64,000 nt of DNA from Rikenellaceae bacterium (GCA_015059735.1 SUZX01000002.1:124001-188000); one strand, 5' to 3'. Numbered from the stretch's first letter, positions 53,057 through 63,324 are shown. The notes: generated by a model from the sequence alone, not told the origin. Numbers and translations: made by a program.

Positions 53057-54619
53057 TTATTTTGGTTGTTCTGCAATTTCGGTAACTTTTATTTGCAATG
53101 AGGAGTCGATTTTTTCCAAAATCTCTGCTAATTTGTCGGCTGACGTGCGATCGTTGAACATGCCGATAACGAACGTTTGTCCTACGCGGGAGAGGTCATA
53201 ATCTTTCGCTTCGACCGCAATAGTTTGGCGTACCGTTTCCGAAAGTGATTCTGCACCTTCGATTTCTACGCAGTAGGTGATCTTCGGGCCTTCACCTTCT
53301 TGGGAGATGTTGCGCTGCTCTCCATCGTTCCATACGATGATTTCGGGGCGTATGAATCCTCGTTTTTTGAGTAGGGCTTGTGCGGCTTCGGCCTCTTCAA
53401 GTGTAGCGAAACCTCCGGTATAGTAACACCATTTGTTTTCGGAGTCGATCAGATAGCAGAGCGGGTGTGCTCCTCGGAATGTGGCAACGGCTCGTTTAGT
53501 ATTGAATCGACCGAGCAGAATGCGGTAGATTGTTCCCCGTGCATAGACCTTACATTCGGGGATCGGATTTTGGTAGGAATATTTGGGCGTTTTGGTAAAT
53601 GTCAAACTGTCATAATCGATAAACAAGCGCTCTTCGATCGAGATTTTAGGTAAACGATACTCTTTGGAGGTAAGTATTTTGGCTACTCCGTTCAGTGAGT
53701 CACGTGCTGCCGTTAATCCGAATTTGTCTGCAACACGTTGCTCGTAATCGAGCAATACCCGTTTGCGCAGATAGTAATCAACGATTGCATCGGATATGGT
53801 TTGTCCACGCAGAGCCGATAGTTGTTGTGCAGCCAGAGCCACTTGTTCCTCTGTGTGGTTCAGCATTTTTTCGTATCCCAACTTGTCGAGCAGATAACCG
53901 TAAGCGTAACTCTTATTGTCAAAAATATAGTTCCATGACCTTGATATCGAGTCGGTTAACTGACGATTGGAAACTTGAAGTTCCGAAAAGCGAGCTTGAA
54001 TTTCGAGTGCTTCGGCTTCGGTTTGTGCAGCTGTGTAGGCAGCGGCAAGTTCCGATAGGGTGTTATAATTGAGTCGATAGCGTTTGATACGCTCCTCAAC
54101 ACGTTCTTCCATACGTTGGGCACGTTGCAATGCGATATAGTCAGGTTGGGGAAGTTGCTTTCGGAAACAGAGGTTATCAATCAGATTGCGGACTTTTAAG
54201 GAGTCTGGAACTTCAAAAGAACGATTGGCGGTAGCAATAGGAACACGATTCGTGGTTTCGAGGTTCGCCAATAACCACTCTTGCTCGATGGTGTTGATAC
54301 GATCTACCAATTGTCCTTTGGTATTGCGAATCTCAAATATGGCGTTTTCGAGATTCAAAATTTCACGAGAAAGAGTTTGACGTTTTTCTGCACTCTCTTG
54401 GATCAACTGTTTGCGCAAACCTCGAATTGCCTGTGCTACGGAATCTTCGCGATTTTGAAGTTGTATGTCTTTATGTAATAGCGACATATATTCTTCGTTG
54501 TTCTCCAAGCCGGCAATGCGGGGGCGTACCTCCGGCTGTTGAGCGAACGAAACAATTGTCGAAAAAATCAATCCGACAAAAAGTAGTATATTTCGTAATA
54601 TTCGGGTTATCTCCACCAT
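53057..54619 (-). CDS. Secreted coiled-coil protein with two SPOR-like repeats
   Basis: The 520-residue protein has an N-terminal signal segment (about 7-26, ending FAQQP). Residues about 45-330 are strongly helical with heptad character. The C-terminal 170 residues have two modules resembling SPOR domains (YRILLGRFNTKRAVATFRG with YYTGGFATLEEAEAAQALL, and TFVIGMFNDRTSADKLAEIL). SPOR domains bind denuded peptidoglycan. The start ATG overlaps the end of trkH by 13 nt, so translation is coupled. Function inferred only as cell-envelope binding. Confidence 0.7.
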   Translation of the reverse strand: MVEITRILRNILLFVGLIFSTIVSFAQQPEVRPRIAGLENNEEYMSLLHKDIQLQNREDSVAQAIRGLRKQLIQESAEKRQTLSREILNLENAIFEIRNTKGQLVDRINTIEQEWLLANLETTNRVPIATANRSFEVPDSLKVRNLIDNLCFRKQLPQPDYIALQRAQRMEERVEERIKRYRLNYNTLSELAAAYTAAQTEAEALEIQARFSELQVSNRQLTDSISRSWNYIFDNKSYAYGYLLDKLGYEKMLNHTEEQVALAAQQLSALRGQTISDAIVDYYLRKRVLLDYEQRVADKFGLTAARDSLNGVAKILTSKEYRLPKISIEERLFIDYDSLTFTKTPKYSYQNPIPECKVYARGTIYRILLGRFNTKRAVATFRGAHPLCYLIDSENKWCYYTGGFATLEEAEAAQALLKKRGFIRPEIIVWNDGEQRNISQEGEGPKITYCVEIEGAESLSETVRQTIAVEAKDYDLSRVGQTFVIGMFNDRTSADKLAEILEKIDSSLQIKVTEIAEQPK

Positions 54620-56052
54620 TTTATGAAAAAGAGTTGAATGAGTCCAAAGATTTCCAAACGACCTAACAACATTAAGAACGAATTGGTGTACTTGAATGTT
54701 GCGGGCATGCTTGAAAAATTATCCATCGAGCCGATTTCTCCAAAGCCCGGGCCGACATTTCCCATAGAGGCAACGGCTCCCGAAAAACTGCTCATTAGAT
54801 CGACACCGAACAAGGCTCCTACGATAGATCCTAAAAAGATACATATCATATAGGCAACGATGAAAATCATTACGGAATGTAACATTTCGTTCTCTTGTAC
54901 GATTCCATCAAGACGGATACGAATAATGGCATTGGGATGTTGTTGGAGTTTCAGACGAACAAGCATCATTTTGGCGGCTAAAATCAATCTGTTGATTTTG
55001 ATACCTCCTGCTGTAGAACCGGCACATGCACAGATCAGAGAGCCGAAGAGCAGTATGAGAATGGCAAAGGGAGTCCATAGTGTGGAGTCTGCGGTGGCAA
55101 AACCGGTGGTTGTGACCAACGAGACAAATTGGAAACTTGCATGTCGGAAAGCCGAGGTGATTGTCGGGTAGATATCCGCAGCAAAGAGACTGATGGCAAT
55201 GAGGATGCTGCCTCCGAGAAGCATGGCAAAATACCAACGAGTGACTTCCGAGCGAAACATATTATTGTGTTTGCCGGTAACGGTGGCGTAGATCAGTCCG
55301 AAATGGACACCGGCCATAGCCATTGTACACGTCAGGATCATCTCGATCAATGGACTGTTAAAGGCCGCAATACTGGCATTTTTGGTCGAGAAACCGCTGG
55401 TGGCACATGCCGACATCGCATGGCATAGGGCATCAAACCAATTCATGCCGGCCAATTTCAGCAATAAGGTAGAGAGGATGGTCATCCCCACATATACCAC
55501 CAAGAGGATTTGTACGATGATTTGGGTGCGGTAATGATAGTTGTCTTTGGCCAATGAGGAGAGTTCGACATTGGAGAGGGTCATTTTGTTGCGCCCCATC
55601 GATGGAAGAATTACCAAAGCAAACATCACAACACCCATGCCGCCGATCCATGTCGAAGACATGCGCCAAAATTGCATGCCACGTGGCAGAGCCTCGACAT
55701 CATTGAGGATGGTGGCACCTGTGGTTGTAAATCCCGATACACTTTCGAACCAAGCGTTGACCAACGAGAATTCTCCACCCCAGATCAAATACGGGAACAT
55801 GCCGACAATGCAGGCCACCAACCACGATCCAACGACGATGCAAAACCCCTCTTTGTTGGTGAGTTGTCCTTTGTGCTCGACAAAGATTAGCGGGAAAATA
55901 CCCAATAACGCGGTCAATAAGGCGGATAGCAGCAGCGGATAGAATGCCGAATCCATGCTGCTGATGTAGGAAATTCCGGCCGACAACAACATGAACAGCG
56001 CGATGAACAACATCACGATTCCGATGTAACGTAATACCACATTCAACCGCAT
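54607..56052 (-). CDS. trkH: TrkH-family potassium uptake protein
   Basis: The channel-like subunit of the Trk system has 481 residues from ATG 56052 (an upstream TTG overlaps the preceding stop). The four selectivity-filter loops are visible in part: SVSGFTTTGATIL, MSACATSGFSTKN, VTTTGFATAD and ASMGNVGPGFG. TrkH needs a cytosolic TrkA partner, which is not in this window. Instead the neighbour upstream is a HAMP-domain membrane protein. The gene overlaps the SPOR-protein gene. Confidence 0.93.
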   Translation of the reverse strand: MRLNVVLRYIGIVMLFIALFMLLSAGISYISSMDSAFYPLLLSALLTALLGIFPLIFVEHKGQLTNKEGFCIVVGSWLVACIVGMFPYLIWGGEFSLVNAWFESVSGFTTTGATILNDVEALPRGMQFWRMSSTWIGGMGVVMFALVILPSMGRNKMTLSNVELSSLAKDNYHYRTQIIVQILLVVYVGMTILSTLLLKLAGMNWFDALCHAMSACATSGFSTKNASIAAFNSPLIEMILTCTMAMAGVHFGLIYATVTGKHNNMFRSEVTRWYFAMLLGGSILIAISLFAADIYPTITSAFRHASFQFVSLVTTTGFATADSTLWTPFAILILLFGSLICACAGSTAGGIKINRLILAAKMMLVRLKLQQHPNAIIRIRLDGIVQENEMLHSVMIFIVAYMICIFLGSIVGALFGVDLMSSFSGAVASMGNVGPGFGEIGSMDNFSSMPATFKYTNSFLMLLGRLEIFGLIQLFFIKWWR

Positions 56053-56057
56053 GGTGA

Positions 56058-56843
56058 TCAAGAATTATTTTGTTTAGAGTAGGTTATCAATGACTCTATT
56101 TTCTCTTTCAACTCCAACACTTCATCTTTCAAATCGGCTTTTACCGTGAACGGCATGCGAAATGAAAGATAGTCCCCCAAACTCTTATTTAATCGGATGA
56201 TCGGCTCGACGCAATAGATTGACATGAAATAGTATAGCATCAGTACAATGGCAATCATCACGGCCAATGAGATCAGCACAGGAGTCACGGCTCGATAGGC
56301 ATTTTTCTTCATTTGTTCGGCGCGTGGGGCCAACGAACTCTGTGTTGAGGTCATGTAGTTTTTGATGGCTGCGGTCAGCTGTCCATAGAGCTCTTCGTAT
56401 TCGTCGATGTACCATTTGCTTCCTATCGAGTCGAGGTGATTTGTCATGAGAGAGTCGCGGCTTGAAGTTCCAAAAGCGAGGTAGTTGTCGGTAAACAAGC
56501 GAAGTTCAGTGGTGGCAAAAGCCAATGAGTCGAGAAATGATTTTTCGAGAGCCTCTTTTTGTGCGACATGTAGCGTTTGCTCCAAACGATTCATACTTCT
56601 GCGGCAAAGACTGTCGTAGGAGCGATTTCCAAAGACTGCGAGGTGGATGAGTGCCACATTTTGTTCTTGTGCCGCATCAAGCATCTCTTTTGCCAATTCA
56701 ATATTGCGTTTGTTGGCTTTGAGAATGTCTTCGGTGTCACGGCTTAGATGGTTTAACTCCACAAAAGATACCATGCCTGAAAAAAACAATAGGCATACGA
56801 TGCTCAAAAAGCCGATCATTACTCGTTTGCGTAATCCCGTCAT
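56058..56843 (-). CDS. HAMP-domain sensor-like membrane protein without an output domain
   Basis: From ATG 56843 the protein has 261 residues. Two membrane segments (about 9-27 and 185-205) enclose a helical periplasmic domain of about 155 residues, like the four-helix-bundle ligand domain of chemoreceptors and sensor kinases. A HAMP linker follows (CVEPIIRLNKSLGDYL), then a short coiled coil, and the protein ends. There is no kinase, cyclase or methyl-accepting domain. A longer N terminus would start before the promoter -7 box. It is encoded 5 bp before trkH, so it may sense a condition relevant to K+ uptake; this is inference. Confidence 0.7.
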   Translation of the reverse strand: MTGLRKRVMIGFLSIVCLLFFSGMVSFVELNHLSRDTEDILKANKRNIELAKEMLDAAQEQNVALIHLAVFGNRSYDSLCRRSMNRLEQTLHVAQKEALEKSFLDSLAFATTELRLFTDNYLAFGTSSRDSLMTNHLDSIGSKWYIDEYEELYGQLTAAIKNYMTSTQSSLAPRAEQMKKNAYRAVTPVLISLAVMIAIVLMLYYFMSIYCVEPIIRLNKSLGDYLSFRMPFTVKADLKDEVLELKEKIESLITYSKQNNS

Positions 56844-56867
56844 ACGTTTGAATTTGTGAATATAGGG

Positions 56868-56883
56868 CAAAGATACAAATTTA
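56868..56883 (-). promoter_or_regulatory. Tandem -7 boxes upstream of the HAMP-protein / trkH operon
   Basis: TAAATTTG (56883-56876) and TATCTTTG (56875-56868) lie side by side on the minus strand, overlapping the stop of mtaB. The second gives a start near 56862 and a leader of about 19 nt. Confidence 0.55.
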
Positions 56884-58179
56884 ATCGAGAATTTCCCCGA
56901 TTAGATCGTGAGTTTCATCCATCGCTCCTAATTTTACCCGACAAATGGTGTTGATTCTGTTTCGATCATACGGCGCTTTTACTCTTCGGTAATTGCCCGT
57001 ATATCCGAACATCATGCCACCGCGCAACGTACTTTCGAAAAGAACATAATCTTCTTGTCCTGAGGCAGATGAGCAAAATGAGCCGTGTAGTTGTTGGCAC
57101 AACGCTTCCAGACGTTCTACTCGTTGGGTGGTAATTGAGGGTTGCACTTTGTCGGGCATTTCGACGGCAGGAGTGCCCGCACGTTCGGAGAAAGGGAAAA
57201 TGTGCAAAAAAGCAGGTTGCAACAAGGAGAGAAAGTCGTAGGTAGTTTGAAAATCCTCCTCGGTTTCTCCCGGGAATCCGACAATTACATCAATACCGAT
57301 AAAAGCATCGGGCATCACACGGCGTACAGCGGCAATTCGATCGGCAAATCGTGCTGTTGTATAGCGACGGCGCATCAACCCGAGAATTTTGTCCGATCCG
57401 CTTTGAAGCGGGATGTGAAAATGGTGTTGAAATTTGGGAGACGCAGCACAGAATTCGATGATCTCGTCGGTCAAAAGATTGGGTTCGATGGAGGAGATGC
57501 GGTAACGCTCGATTCCCTCGACATCGTTGAGCGCGCGGAGAAGATCGATGAATTTCTCACCTGTCGAGCGACCGAAATCACCGGTGTTAACACCCGTTAT
57601 CACAATCTCTTTTTGGCCGGCTGCTGCAATCAGTCGGGCTTCCTCTACCAAGTCAGCGATAGGCATGTTACGGCTTGATCCGCGAGCGTAATGAATGGTA
57701 CAATATGAGCAACAATAGTCGCATCCATCTTGTACTTTTAGGAATGTACGCGTACGATCTCCGCTCGAAAAGGCGGCAAAGAACGTGGTGAGCGAGTCGG
57801 TATCACAACTATATACTTGTGTACGCCCTTTCTCGGTCAATTCGCTTACGCGTTTGTATAGTTCGCCTTTGCCGTTGTTGCTCAATACGATATCGACCCC
57901 ATCAATCGCTGCGATTTCGTGGGGTTTCAGTTGTGCATAGCATCCGGTAACAGCGATAATTGCCTGTGGGAATCGGCGGTGGAGTTTGCGGATTAGATTG
58001 CGGCATTTTTTATCGGCATGTTCCGTGACCGAGCAGCTGTTGATGACACAAATATCGGCCTCAGAAGTGGGTGCTACACGAATATAGCCGCCCTCTTCGA
58101 ATTGGCGTGCCAACGTGGAACTCTCCGAAAAATTGAGTTTACATCCGAGGGTATGAAAACTTACTCTGCGAGATCTCAT
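56881..58179 (-). CDS. mtaB: tRNA t6A37 methylthiotransferase MtaB
   Basis: This radical-SAM enzyme adds methylthio to t6A at tRNA position 37. The 432-residue protein has the N-terminal iron-sulfur domain cysteines (LGCKLNF, INSCSVTE, TGCYAQ), the radical-SAM motif GCDYCCSYCTI (CxxxCxxC) near residue 152, and a TRAM-like C terminus. MtaB rather than RimO or MiaB is chosen from the motif GCKLN and overall length. Confidence 0.9.
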   Translation of the reverse strand: MRSRRVSFHTLGCKLNFSESSTLARQFEEGGYIRVAPTSEADICVINSCSVTEHADKKCRNLIRKLHRRFPQAIIAVTGCYAQLKPHEIAAIDGVDIVLSNNGKGELYKRVSELTEKGRTQVYSCDTDSLTTFFAAFSSGDRTRTFLKVQDGCDYCCSYCTIHYARGSSRNMPIADLVEEARLIAAAGQKEIVITGVNTGDFGRSTGEKFIDLLRALNDVEGIERYRISSIEPNLLTDEIIEFCAASPKFQHHFHIPLQSGSDKILGLMRRRYTTARFADRIAAVRRVMPDAFIGIDVIVGFPGETEEDFQTTYDFLSLLQPAFLHIFPFSERAGTPAVEMPDKVQPSITTQRVERLEALCQQLHGSFCSSASGQEDYVLFESTLRGGMMFGYTGNYRRVKAPYDRNRINTICRVKLGAMDETHDLIGEILD

Positions 58180-58264
58180 GGCGGAATCGGTTGAAAAAAT
58201 GATTTTTCTGCTGCGAAATTACGAAAACCCATTGGAAAATGCGTGGCTTTCGGATAAAAAAATG

Positions 58265-58272
58265 TAAATTTG
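58265..58272 (+). promoter_or_regulatory. -7 box of the ABC permease operon
   Basis: TAAATTTG fits TAnnTTTG. A start near 58278 supports ATG 58293 as the start codon rather than the earlier ATG at 58281. Confidence 0.55.
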
Positions 58273-58292
58273 CACTTTATATGGATGGCTAT

Positions 58293-59138
58293 ATGGAATT
58301 CCTTAACGACATTTTTCGATACGGTTATCTCTCCAACGCATTGGTAGCCTGCATACTTTCAGGTATTACCTGCGGCGTGGTGGGAACTTATGTCGTTTGT
58401 CGTCGTATGGTGTTTTTGGCCGGAGGTATCACGCACGCATCATTTGGCGGGTTGGGACTGGCCTGTTATTTGGGTGTCAATCCCATTGGGGGCGCATTGC
58501 TCTTTGCCGTACTATCGGCTTTGGGGATAGAATGGGCCGGAAGTCGGGGACGTATTCGTGAGGATTCGGCCATCGGTATTATCTGGTCGGTTGGTATGGC
58601 CGTCGGGGCTCTTTTTATGAGCTTTCGTTCGGGATATACGTCGGGTGATTTAGCCTCCTATTTGTTTGGCAGTATCATCACGGTTACCCAAGACGATGTC
58701 ATTGCATTGGCTGGATTGACGGTGGTGGTGTTGGTCGGCACGTTGATTTGGTTGCGGACAGTGATGTACGTTGCTTTTGATCGAGATTTTGCATGCAGTC
58801 GAGGAATTCCGACTTCGGTTATTGCCTATTTGATGGCAGTGTTGGTTGCCATGACCATTGTACTATCTATTCGTATCATGGGAATTGTACTGCTTATTTC
58901 GTTGATAACTATGCCGGTGGTTATCGTGAATACGTTGTCGAAAAACTATCGGGTTGTCGTATCGGTAGCTCCTTTGGTGGCTGTAATTGCCAATGTTGTG
59001 GGGTTGGGAGCAAGCTATTATTGGGAAGTACCTCCGGGTGCCGCAATAATATTTGTACTTACCGTTGCGCTTATTGTTGTAAAACTGCTATCTTTGCGTA
59101 GTTCAAAAATGAAGTCGTTGCATGAAAACCATTCATAA
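58293..59138 (+). CDS. Metal ABC transporter permease (ZnuB/ABC-3 family)
   Basis: The 281-residue inner-membrane protein has about eight membrane segments with the ABC-3 signatures GGITHASFGGLGL and RDFACSRGIPT, and the conserved SIRIMGIVLLISLITMPVV stretch. Family members carry Zn2+, Mn2+ or Fe2+. No ATPase or binding-protein gene lies nearby, so the partners must be elsewhere. The next gene overlaps its end by 17 bp. Confidence 0.88.
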   Translation: MEFLNDIFRYGYLSNALVACILSGITCGVVGTYVVCRRMVFLAGGITHASFGGLGLACYLGVNPIGGALLFAVLSALGIEWAGSRGRIREDSAIGIIWSVGMAVGALFMSFRSGYTSGDLASYLFGSIITVTQDDVIALAGLTVVVLVGTLIWLRTVMYVAFDRDFACSRGIPTSVIAYLMAVLVAMTIVLSIRIMGIVLLISLITMPVVIVNTLSKNYRVVVSVAPLVAVIANVVGLGASYYWEVPPGAAIIFVLTVALIVVKLLSLRSSKMKSLHENHS

Positions 59139-60591
59139 ATTTGTGTTGAAGGCATATCTCGGTCCGATGATCCTCACGTTTTTTATCGTGATGTTCGTCC
59201 TGCTGATGAATTTCATGTGGCGCTATATCGATGAGTTAGTCGGAAAGGGACTTAGTGCCGGAATCATCATCGAATTGATCTCATATGCTATGGCCAACAT
59301 GTTGCCGTTGGGACTTCCTCTGGCTGTATTGTTGGCAGCGATTATGACTATGGGAAATTTGGGTGAGAATTACGAATTGTTGGCGATGAAGTCGGCTGGT
59401 ATGTCGCTTGTGCGGATAACACAACCGCTGATCATTCTGATTTGTTTGATTGCAGTCGGCAGTTTCTTTATCGGCAATAACCTTGTACCTTATGCCAATA
59501 AGAAAATGTATAGTGTGTTGTTCGACATTCGTCAACAGAAACAGACTCTTGAATTTCAAGATGGTCTTTTCTTTAACGGCATTGATAATATGTCGATCCG
59601 CGTGGCACATCAAGATCCCCAAACTCATCTATTACGCGATGTGCTGATTTACGATAATCGGGCAACTAATGGAAATATGAATACCATTGTGGCCGACTCA
59701 GGATATATTCGCTTGTCGGACGACAAACGATTCCTCCTTGTTACGTTGTTTAATGGAGAAACTTACGAACAAACCCGTAATAGCCAATGGTTCAATAAGA
59801 GTTCGTTAAGGCATCACACATTTGAAGTGCAGGATCAGCAAATTGCTATGGAAGGTTTTGATATGGGACGTAGCGAGGCAGATATGTTTTCCAACAGTCA
59901 GACCAAAAATGTCAATGAATTACAAAAAGATATCGACTCGTTGGAGGTGACAGTGAATACTTCTACAACCAGATCTTACGAGCCGTTGCTTAAAAAACAA
60001 CTCTTTGTGCGCGATAATTCCGTGTTGCCGGTACCCGACAGCTTACGGGTTGATAAGAGTAATTTTCGAGATATGATGGCGATGGATTCCATTGTGGCAT
60101 TACCCATGCGTGAAAAGGCGCAGGTGTGGACTCGTGCCCGTACAATGGCCAAAAATTCGCGTAACATGTTCTCGTTTGATGAGTCGGCTTCGAAAGAGGC
60201 TCTCAATCAGTTGTATCGCAGTAAGGTAGAGTGGCATAAAAAGATCTCTTTGCCGGTTTCGATCATCATCTTCTTTTTGATCGGGGCTCCGCTTGGTGCT
60301 ATTATTCGACGTGGAGGATTGGGACTGCCGGTGGTGGTGTCAGTGATCTTTTTTGTGATCTATTACATGATCAGTCTAACCGGTGAAAAATTGGCCAAAG
60401 AGGGGAATTGGGAGGCTGTTTATGGTATGTGGTTATCGACTTTTATTCTTTCGCCGATAGCCGTATATCTCACCTATAAGGCTACGAATGACTCGGCACT
60501 GCTCGATACCGATTGGTATGCGGGGCGTATTAAAATGCTACAAGAAAAACTGAAATTATATATTGATAAATTGAAGAAACGAATAAAATAA
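59122..60591 (+). CDS. LptF/LptG-family LPS export permease
   Basis: The 489-residue YjgP/YjgQ-type permease has three membrane segments at each end (about 15-110 and 385-465) with a large periplasmic domain between. YjgP-typical stretches are MLPLGLPLAVLLAAIMTMGNL and FFLIGAPLGAIIRRGG. With LptB it extracts LPS from the inner membrane. The periplasmic part has a disordered, Asp/Ser-rich insertion (about 255-350) usual in Bacteroidetes. LptE is encoded elsewhere in this window (25789). Confidence 0.9.
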   Translation: MKTIHKFVLKAYLGPMILTFFIVMFVLLMNFMWRYIDELVGKGLSAGIIIELISYAMANMLPLGLPLAVLLAAIMTMGNLGENYELLAMKSAGMSLVRITQPLIILICLIAVGSFFIGNNLVPYANKKMYSVLFDIRQQKQTLEFQDGLFFNGIDNMSIRVAHQDPQTHLLRDVLIYDNRATNGNMNTIVADSGYIRLSDDKRFLLVTLFNGETYEQTRNSQWFNKSSLRHHTFEVQDQQIAMEGFDMGRSEADMFSNSQTKNVNELQKDIDSLEVTVNTSTTRSYEPLLKKQLFVRDNSVLPVPDSLRVDKSNFRDMMAMDSIVALPMREKAQVWTRARTMAKNSRNMFSFDESASKEALNQLYRSKVEWHKKISLPVSIIIFFLIGAPLGAIIRRGGLGLPVVVSVIFFVIYYMISLTGEKLAKEGNWEAVYGMWLSTFILSPIAVYLTYKATNDSALLDTDWYAGRIKMLQEKLKLYIDKLKKRIK

Positions 60592-60598
60592 ATAAATC

Positions 60599-61825
60599 AT
60601 GACAAAAGAATTCATATTAAACAGTGTCGAGGAGGTTGTAGAAGATATCCGCAATGGCAAAGTGGTTATCGTTGTAGATGATGAGGATCGTGAAAACGAA
60701 GGCGATTTTGTCCTCGCTGCTGAGAAAATCACCCCCGAGATTGTTAATTTCATGCTTAAAGAGGGGCGAGGAGTGTTGTGTGTCCCGCTGTCGGAAGAGC
60801 GTTGCGCACAATTGGAGCTCAATATGATGGAGCCGAACAATACTTCGCTGTTGGGAACTCCTTTTACGGTAACGGTTGATCTGTTGGGAGAGGGTTGTAC
60901 GACCGGAGTTTCGATCCACGACCGTGCGGCTACGATTCGTGCTTTGGCCAACCCGAATACCCGCCCTGCCGATTTGGGACGTCCCGGGCATATCAATCCG
61001 TTACGAGCCCGTCAAAAGGGGGTGTTACGTCGTCCCGGGCATACCGAGGCGGCTGTCGATTTGGCGCGTATGGCCGGTTTGCAACCTGCCGGAGCATTGA
61101 TCGAGATCATGAATGAAGATGGCTCGATGGCACGCATGCCACAATTGGTAGAGATTGCTAAGAAATTTAATCTCAAAATACTTTCCATTGCTTCGCTGAT
61201 TGCTTATCGTTTGCGCGAAGAGTCGATTGTGGAGAAGGGGGTTACTGTGCCGCTTCCTACCGAGTGGGGTGATTTCAAAATTACACCGTTCCGACAGAAA
61301 TCCAACGGTGTGGAGCATGTGGCATTGACAAAGGGAGAGTGGACCGAAGATGAGCCGGTATTGATCCGAGTACACTCCTCATGTGCTACGGGAGATATTT
61401 TCGGCTCGTATCGTTGCGATTGCGGTGAACAACTCCATCAAGCGATGCAGATGATCGAAAAAGAGGGCAAAGGTGCTATCGTTTACCTGAATCAAGAGGG
61501 AAGGGGCATCGGCCTTTGCAATAAGATTCGCGCATATAAACTTCAAGATGAAGGTTTAGATACGGTAGATGCCAATTTGCAATTGGGTTTCAAAGCCGAT
61601 GAGCGTGACTATGGTGTGGGTGCCAGCATCATCCGCGAGTTGGGAATACGCCGTATGCGGTTGATGACCAACAATCCGCTCAAACGAGCCGGCTTGGAGG
61701 GATATGGATTGAAAATCGATGAGATCGTGCCTATTGTCATCAAGCCGAATGCTTACAATGAGTATTATCTTGAAACCAAGCAGGAGCGTATGCACCACGA
61801 TCTGGGGTTGGGAAAAAAGGAATAA
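60599..61825 (+). CDS. ribBA: Bifunctional DHBP synthase / GTP cyclohydrolase II
   Basis: The enzyme makes both precursors of riboflavin. Residues 1-205 are RibB (3,4-dihydroxy-2-butanone 4-phosphate synthase) with [17 protein letters not shown] and the substrate loop [16 protein letters not shown]. Residues about 215-400 are RibA with the Zn-binding [20 protein letters not shown] and the GTP site [13 protein letters not shown]. The length of 408 is standard. Its stop TAA overlaps the fmt ATG by one base. Confidence 0.96.
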   Translation: MTKEFILNSVEEVVEDIRNGKVVIVVDDEDRENEGDFVLAAEKITPEIVNFMLKEGRGVLCVPLSEERCAQLELNMMEPNNTSLLGTPFTVTVDLLGEGCTTGVSIHDRAATIRALANPNTRPADLGRPGHINPLRARQKGVLRRPGHTEAAVDLARMAGLQPAGALIEIMNEDGSMARMPQLVEIAKKFNLKILSIASLIAYRLREESIVEKGVTVPLPTEWGDFKITPFRQKSNGVEHVALTKGEWTEDEPVLIRVHSSCATGDIFGSYRCDCGEQLHQAMQMIEKEGKGAIVYLNQEGRGIGLCNKIRAYKLQDEGLDTVDANLQLGFKADERDYGVGASIIRELGIRRMRLMTNNPLKRAGLEGYGLKIDEIVPIVIKPNAYNEYYLETKQERMHHDLGLGKKE

Positions 61826-62796
61826 TGATGGACGCAAAAAAACTGCGGATCGTATTTATGGGGACACCGGAGTTTGCGGTGACCTCACTTCGAGCATTGG
61901 TGGAGGGCGGTTATAATGTGGTTGCAGTGGTGACTACGCCTGATAAGCCAGCCGGTCGTGGGCAGAAATTGCATGAGAGCGATGTGAAGATTGCCGCTCG
62001 CGAGTTGGGACTTCCGATCTTGCAACCCGAAAAGTTGCGCGATCCGGAGTTTGTTGCGGATATGCAGGCACTGCAACCCGATTTGGGAATAGTTATCGCG
62101 TTTCGCATGTTGCCGGAGGTGATTTGGAGCATGCCGAAAATGGGAACGTTCAACCTTCACGCTTCGTTATTGCCACAATATCGCGGAGCTGCTCCGATAA
62201 ACCGTGCCATTATGAATGGCGAAATCGAAACGGGAGTTACGACATTTTTGCTCAACCACGAAATTGATAAAGGGGCAATTCTTGCGCAACAAAAGGTTGC
62301 GATCTTTCCGGAAGATAACGTCGGGACGCTCTATGATCGTTTGATGACGATTGGAGCTCCGTTGGTGATTGATACGGTGGAGCGGATTGCTGCGGGAGAT
62401 ATTACTCCTATGGAGCAAATAGGGGTTGATGAGACGACATTGAAACCGGCACCCAAGATCTTCAAAGAGGATTGCAGGATTGACTGGTCGCTTTCGGGAA
62501 CATGTATTATCAATTTGATTCGAGGCCTTTCGCCGTATCCTGCGGCATGGACTGCATTGTGTAAAGAGGGAACCGAAGAGGAGCAGAGTGCTAAAATTTA
62601 TGCGGCAAGTTTTGAGGAGGTTGCTCATACCCAAATTTGCGGAGCAGTGGAGAGTGACGGACGAACTTTTTTGCGTGTTGCGTGCCGGAACGGTTGGATA
62701 AATATTTTAGAGGTACAGATTGCAGGCAAGAAACGATTGCCGATTCGAGAACTGCTTTTGGGGTGGCGCGATGCGCTCCAATGCCGTTTTGTATAG
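61825..62796 (+). CDS. fmt: Methionyl-tRNA formyltransferase
   Basis: Fmt formylates Met-tRNAi for translation initiation. The 323-residue protein begins FMGTPEFAVTSLRAL after two Met codons (61825 or 61828 may be the start), and carries the folate-binding and active-site stretch NLHASLLPQYRGAAPINRAI with Asn, His and the following Asp in ETGVTTFLLNHEIDKG. The C-terminal tRNA-binding domain is complete. Confidence 0.95.
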   Translation: MMDAKKLRIVFMGTPEFAVTSLRALVEGGYNVVAVVTTPDKPAGRGQKLHESDVKIAARELGLPILQPEKLRDPEFVADMQALQPDLGIVIAFRMLPEVIWSMPKMGTFNLHASLLPQYRGAAPINRAIMNGEIETGVTTFLLNHEIDKGAILAQQKVAIFPEDNVGTLYDRLMTIGAPLVIDTVERIAAGDITPMEQIGVDETTLKPAPKIFKEDCRIDWSLSGTCIINLIRGLSPYPAAWTALCKEGTEEEQSAKIYAASFEEVAHTQICGAVESDGRTFLRVACRNGWINILEVQIAGKKRLPIRELLLGWRDALQCRFV

Positions 62797-62823
62797 CGAG
62801 TGGTGCGTGCGGTAAGCAGATCT

Positions 62824-63192
62824 TTATCTGTTGTGCAGGGTGGCAAACGAGAGAATATGCCATGTGACACCGATGGCAATGGCCGCCAATAGAAGTTGCA
62901 ACCAAAGGTATCCGTTGGCAGGCCCAAAGATACAATAGAGAATTGTTGCCCAAAGGAGCGAAACGGAGACGATTTTGGCGCGTAGAGGAATCGCGTGGTA
63001 TTCGCGGAAATTTCGGATGTACGATCCCAATTTCCGATGCGATAACAACCGATTGTATAGTTGAGGGGTGGAGTGAGCCCAAAGAGTTGCTGTGAGTAAT
63101 AAAAAAGGGGTAGTGGGAAGTAGCGGGATAAAAATCCCGATAATTCCCAATATCAGAGAGATACTCCCGAATATGATGAATAACCACTTCAT
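62824..63192 (-). CDS. DUF454 (YbaN-type) inner-membrane protein
   Basis: The 122-residue protein from ATG 63192 has the YbaN/DUF454 pattern: an N-terminal membrane segment followed by GIFIPLLPTTPFLLLTA, then the amphipathic stretch HRKLGSYIRNFREYHAIPLRAKI and two more segments. Function unknown. It converges with fmt at a 27-bp gap. Starts upstream of 63192 lack support. Confidence 0.85.
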   Translation of the reverse strand: MKWLFIIFGSISLILGIIGIFIPLLPTTPFLLLTATLWAHSTPQLYNRLLSHRKLGSYIRNFREYHAIPLRAKIVSVSLLWATILYCIFGPANGYLWLQLLLAAIAIGVTWHILSFATLHNR

Positions 63193-63324
63193 GTGGCAAA
63201 AATAACGAAAATCCGGAGATAACGGAATCAACCTGTTGATTAAATCGAGTTCATAGCACTAAGTTATTGCAAAACAACCTTCCTCAAACCTAACGCCACT
63301 CTAAAAGATTTGTTGCTTTTTAGA

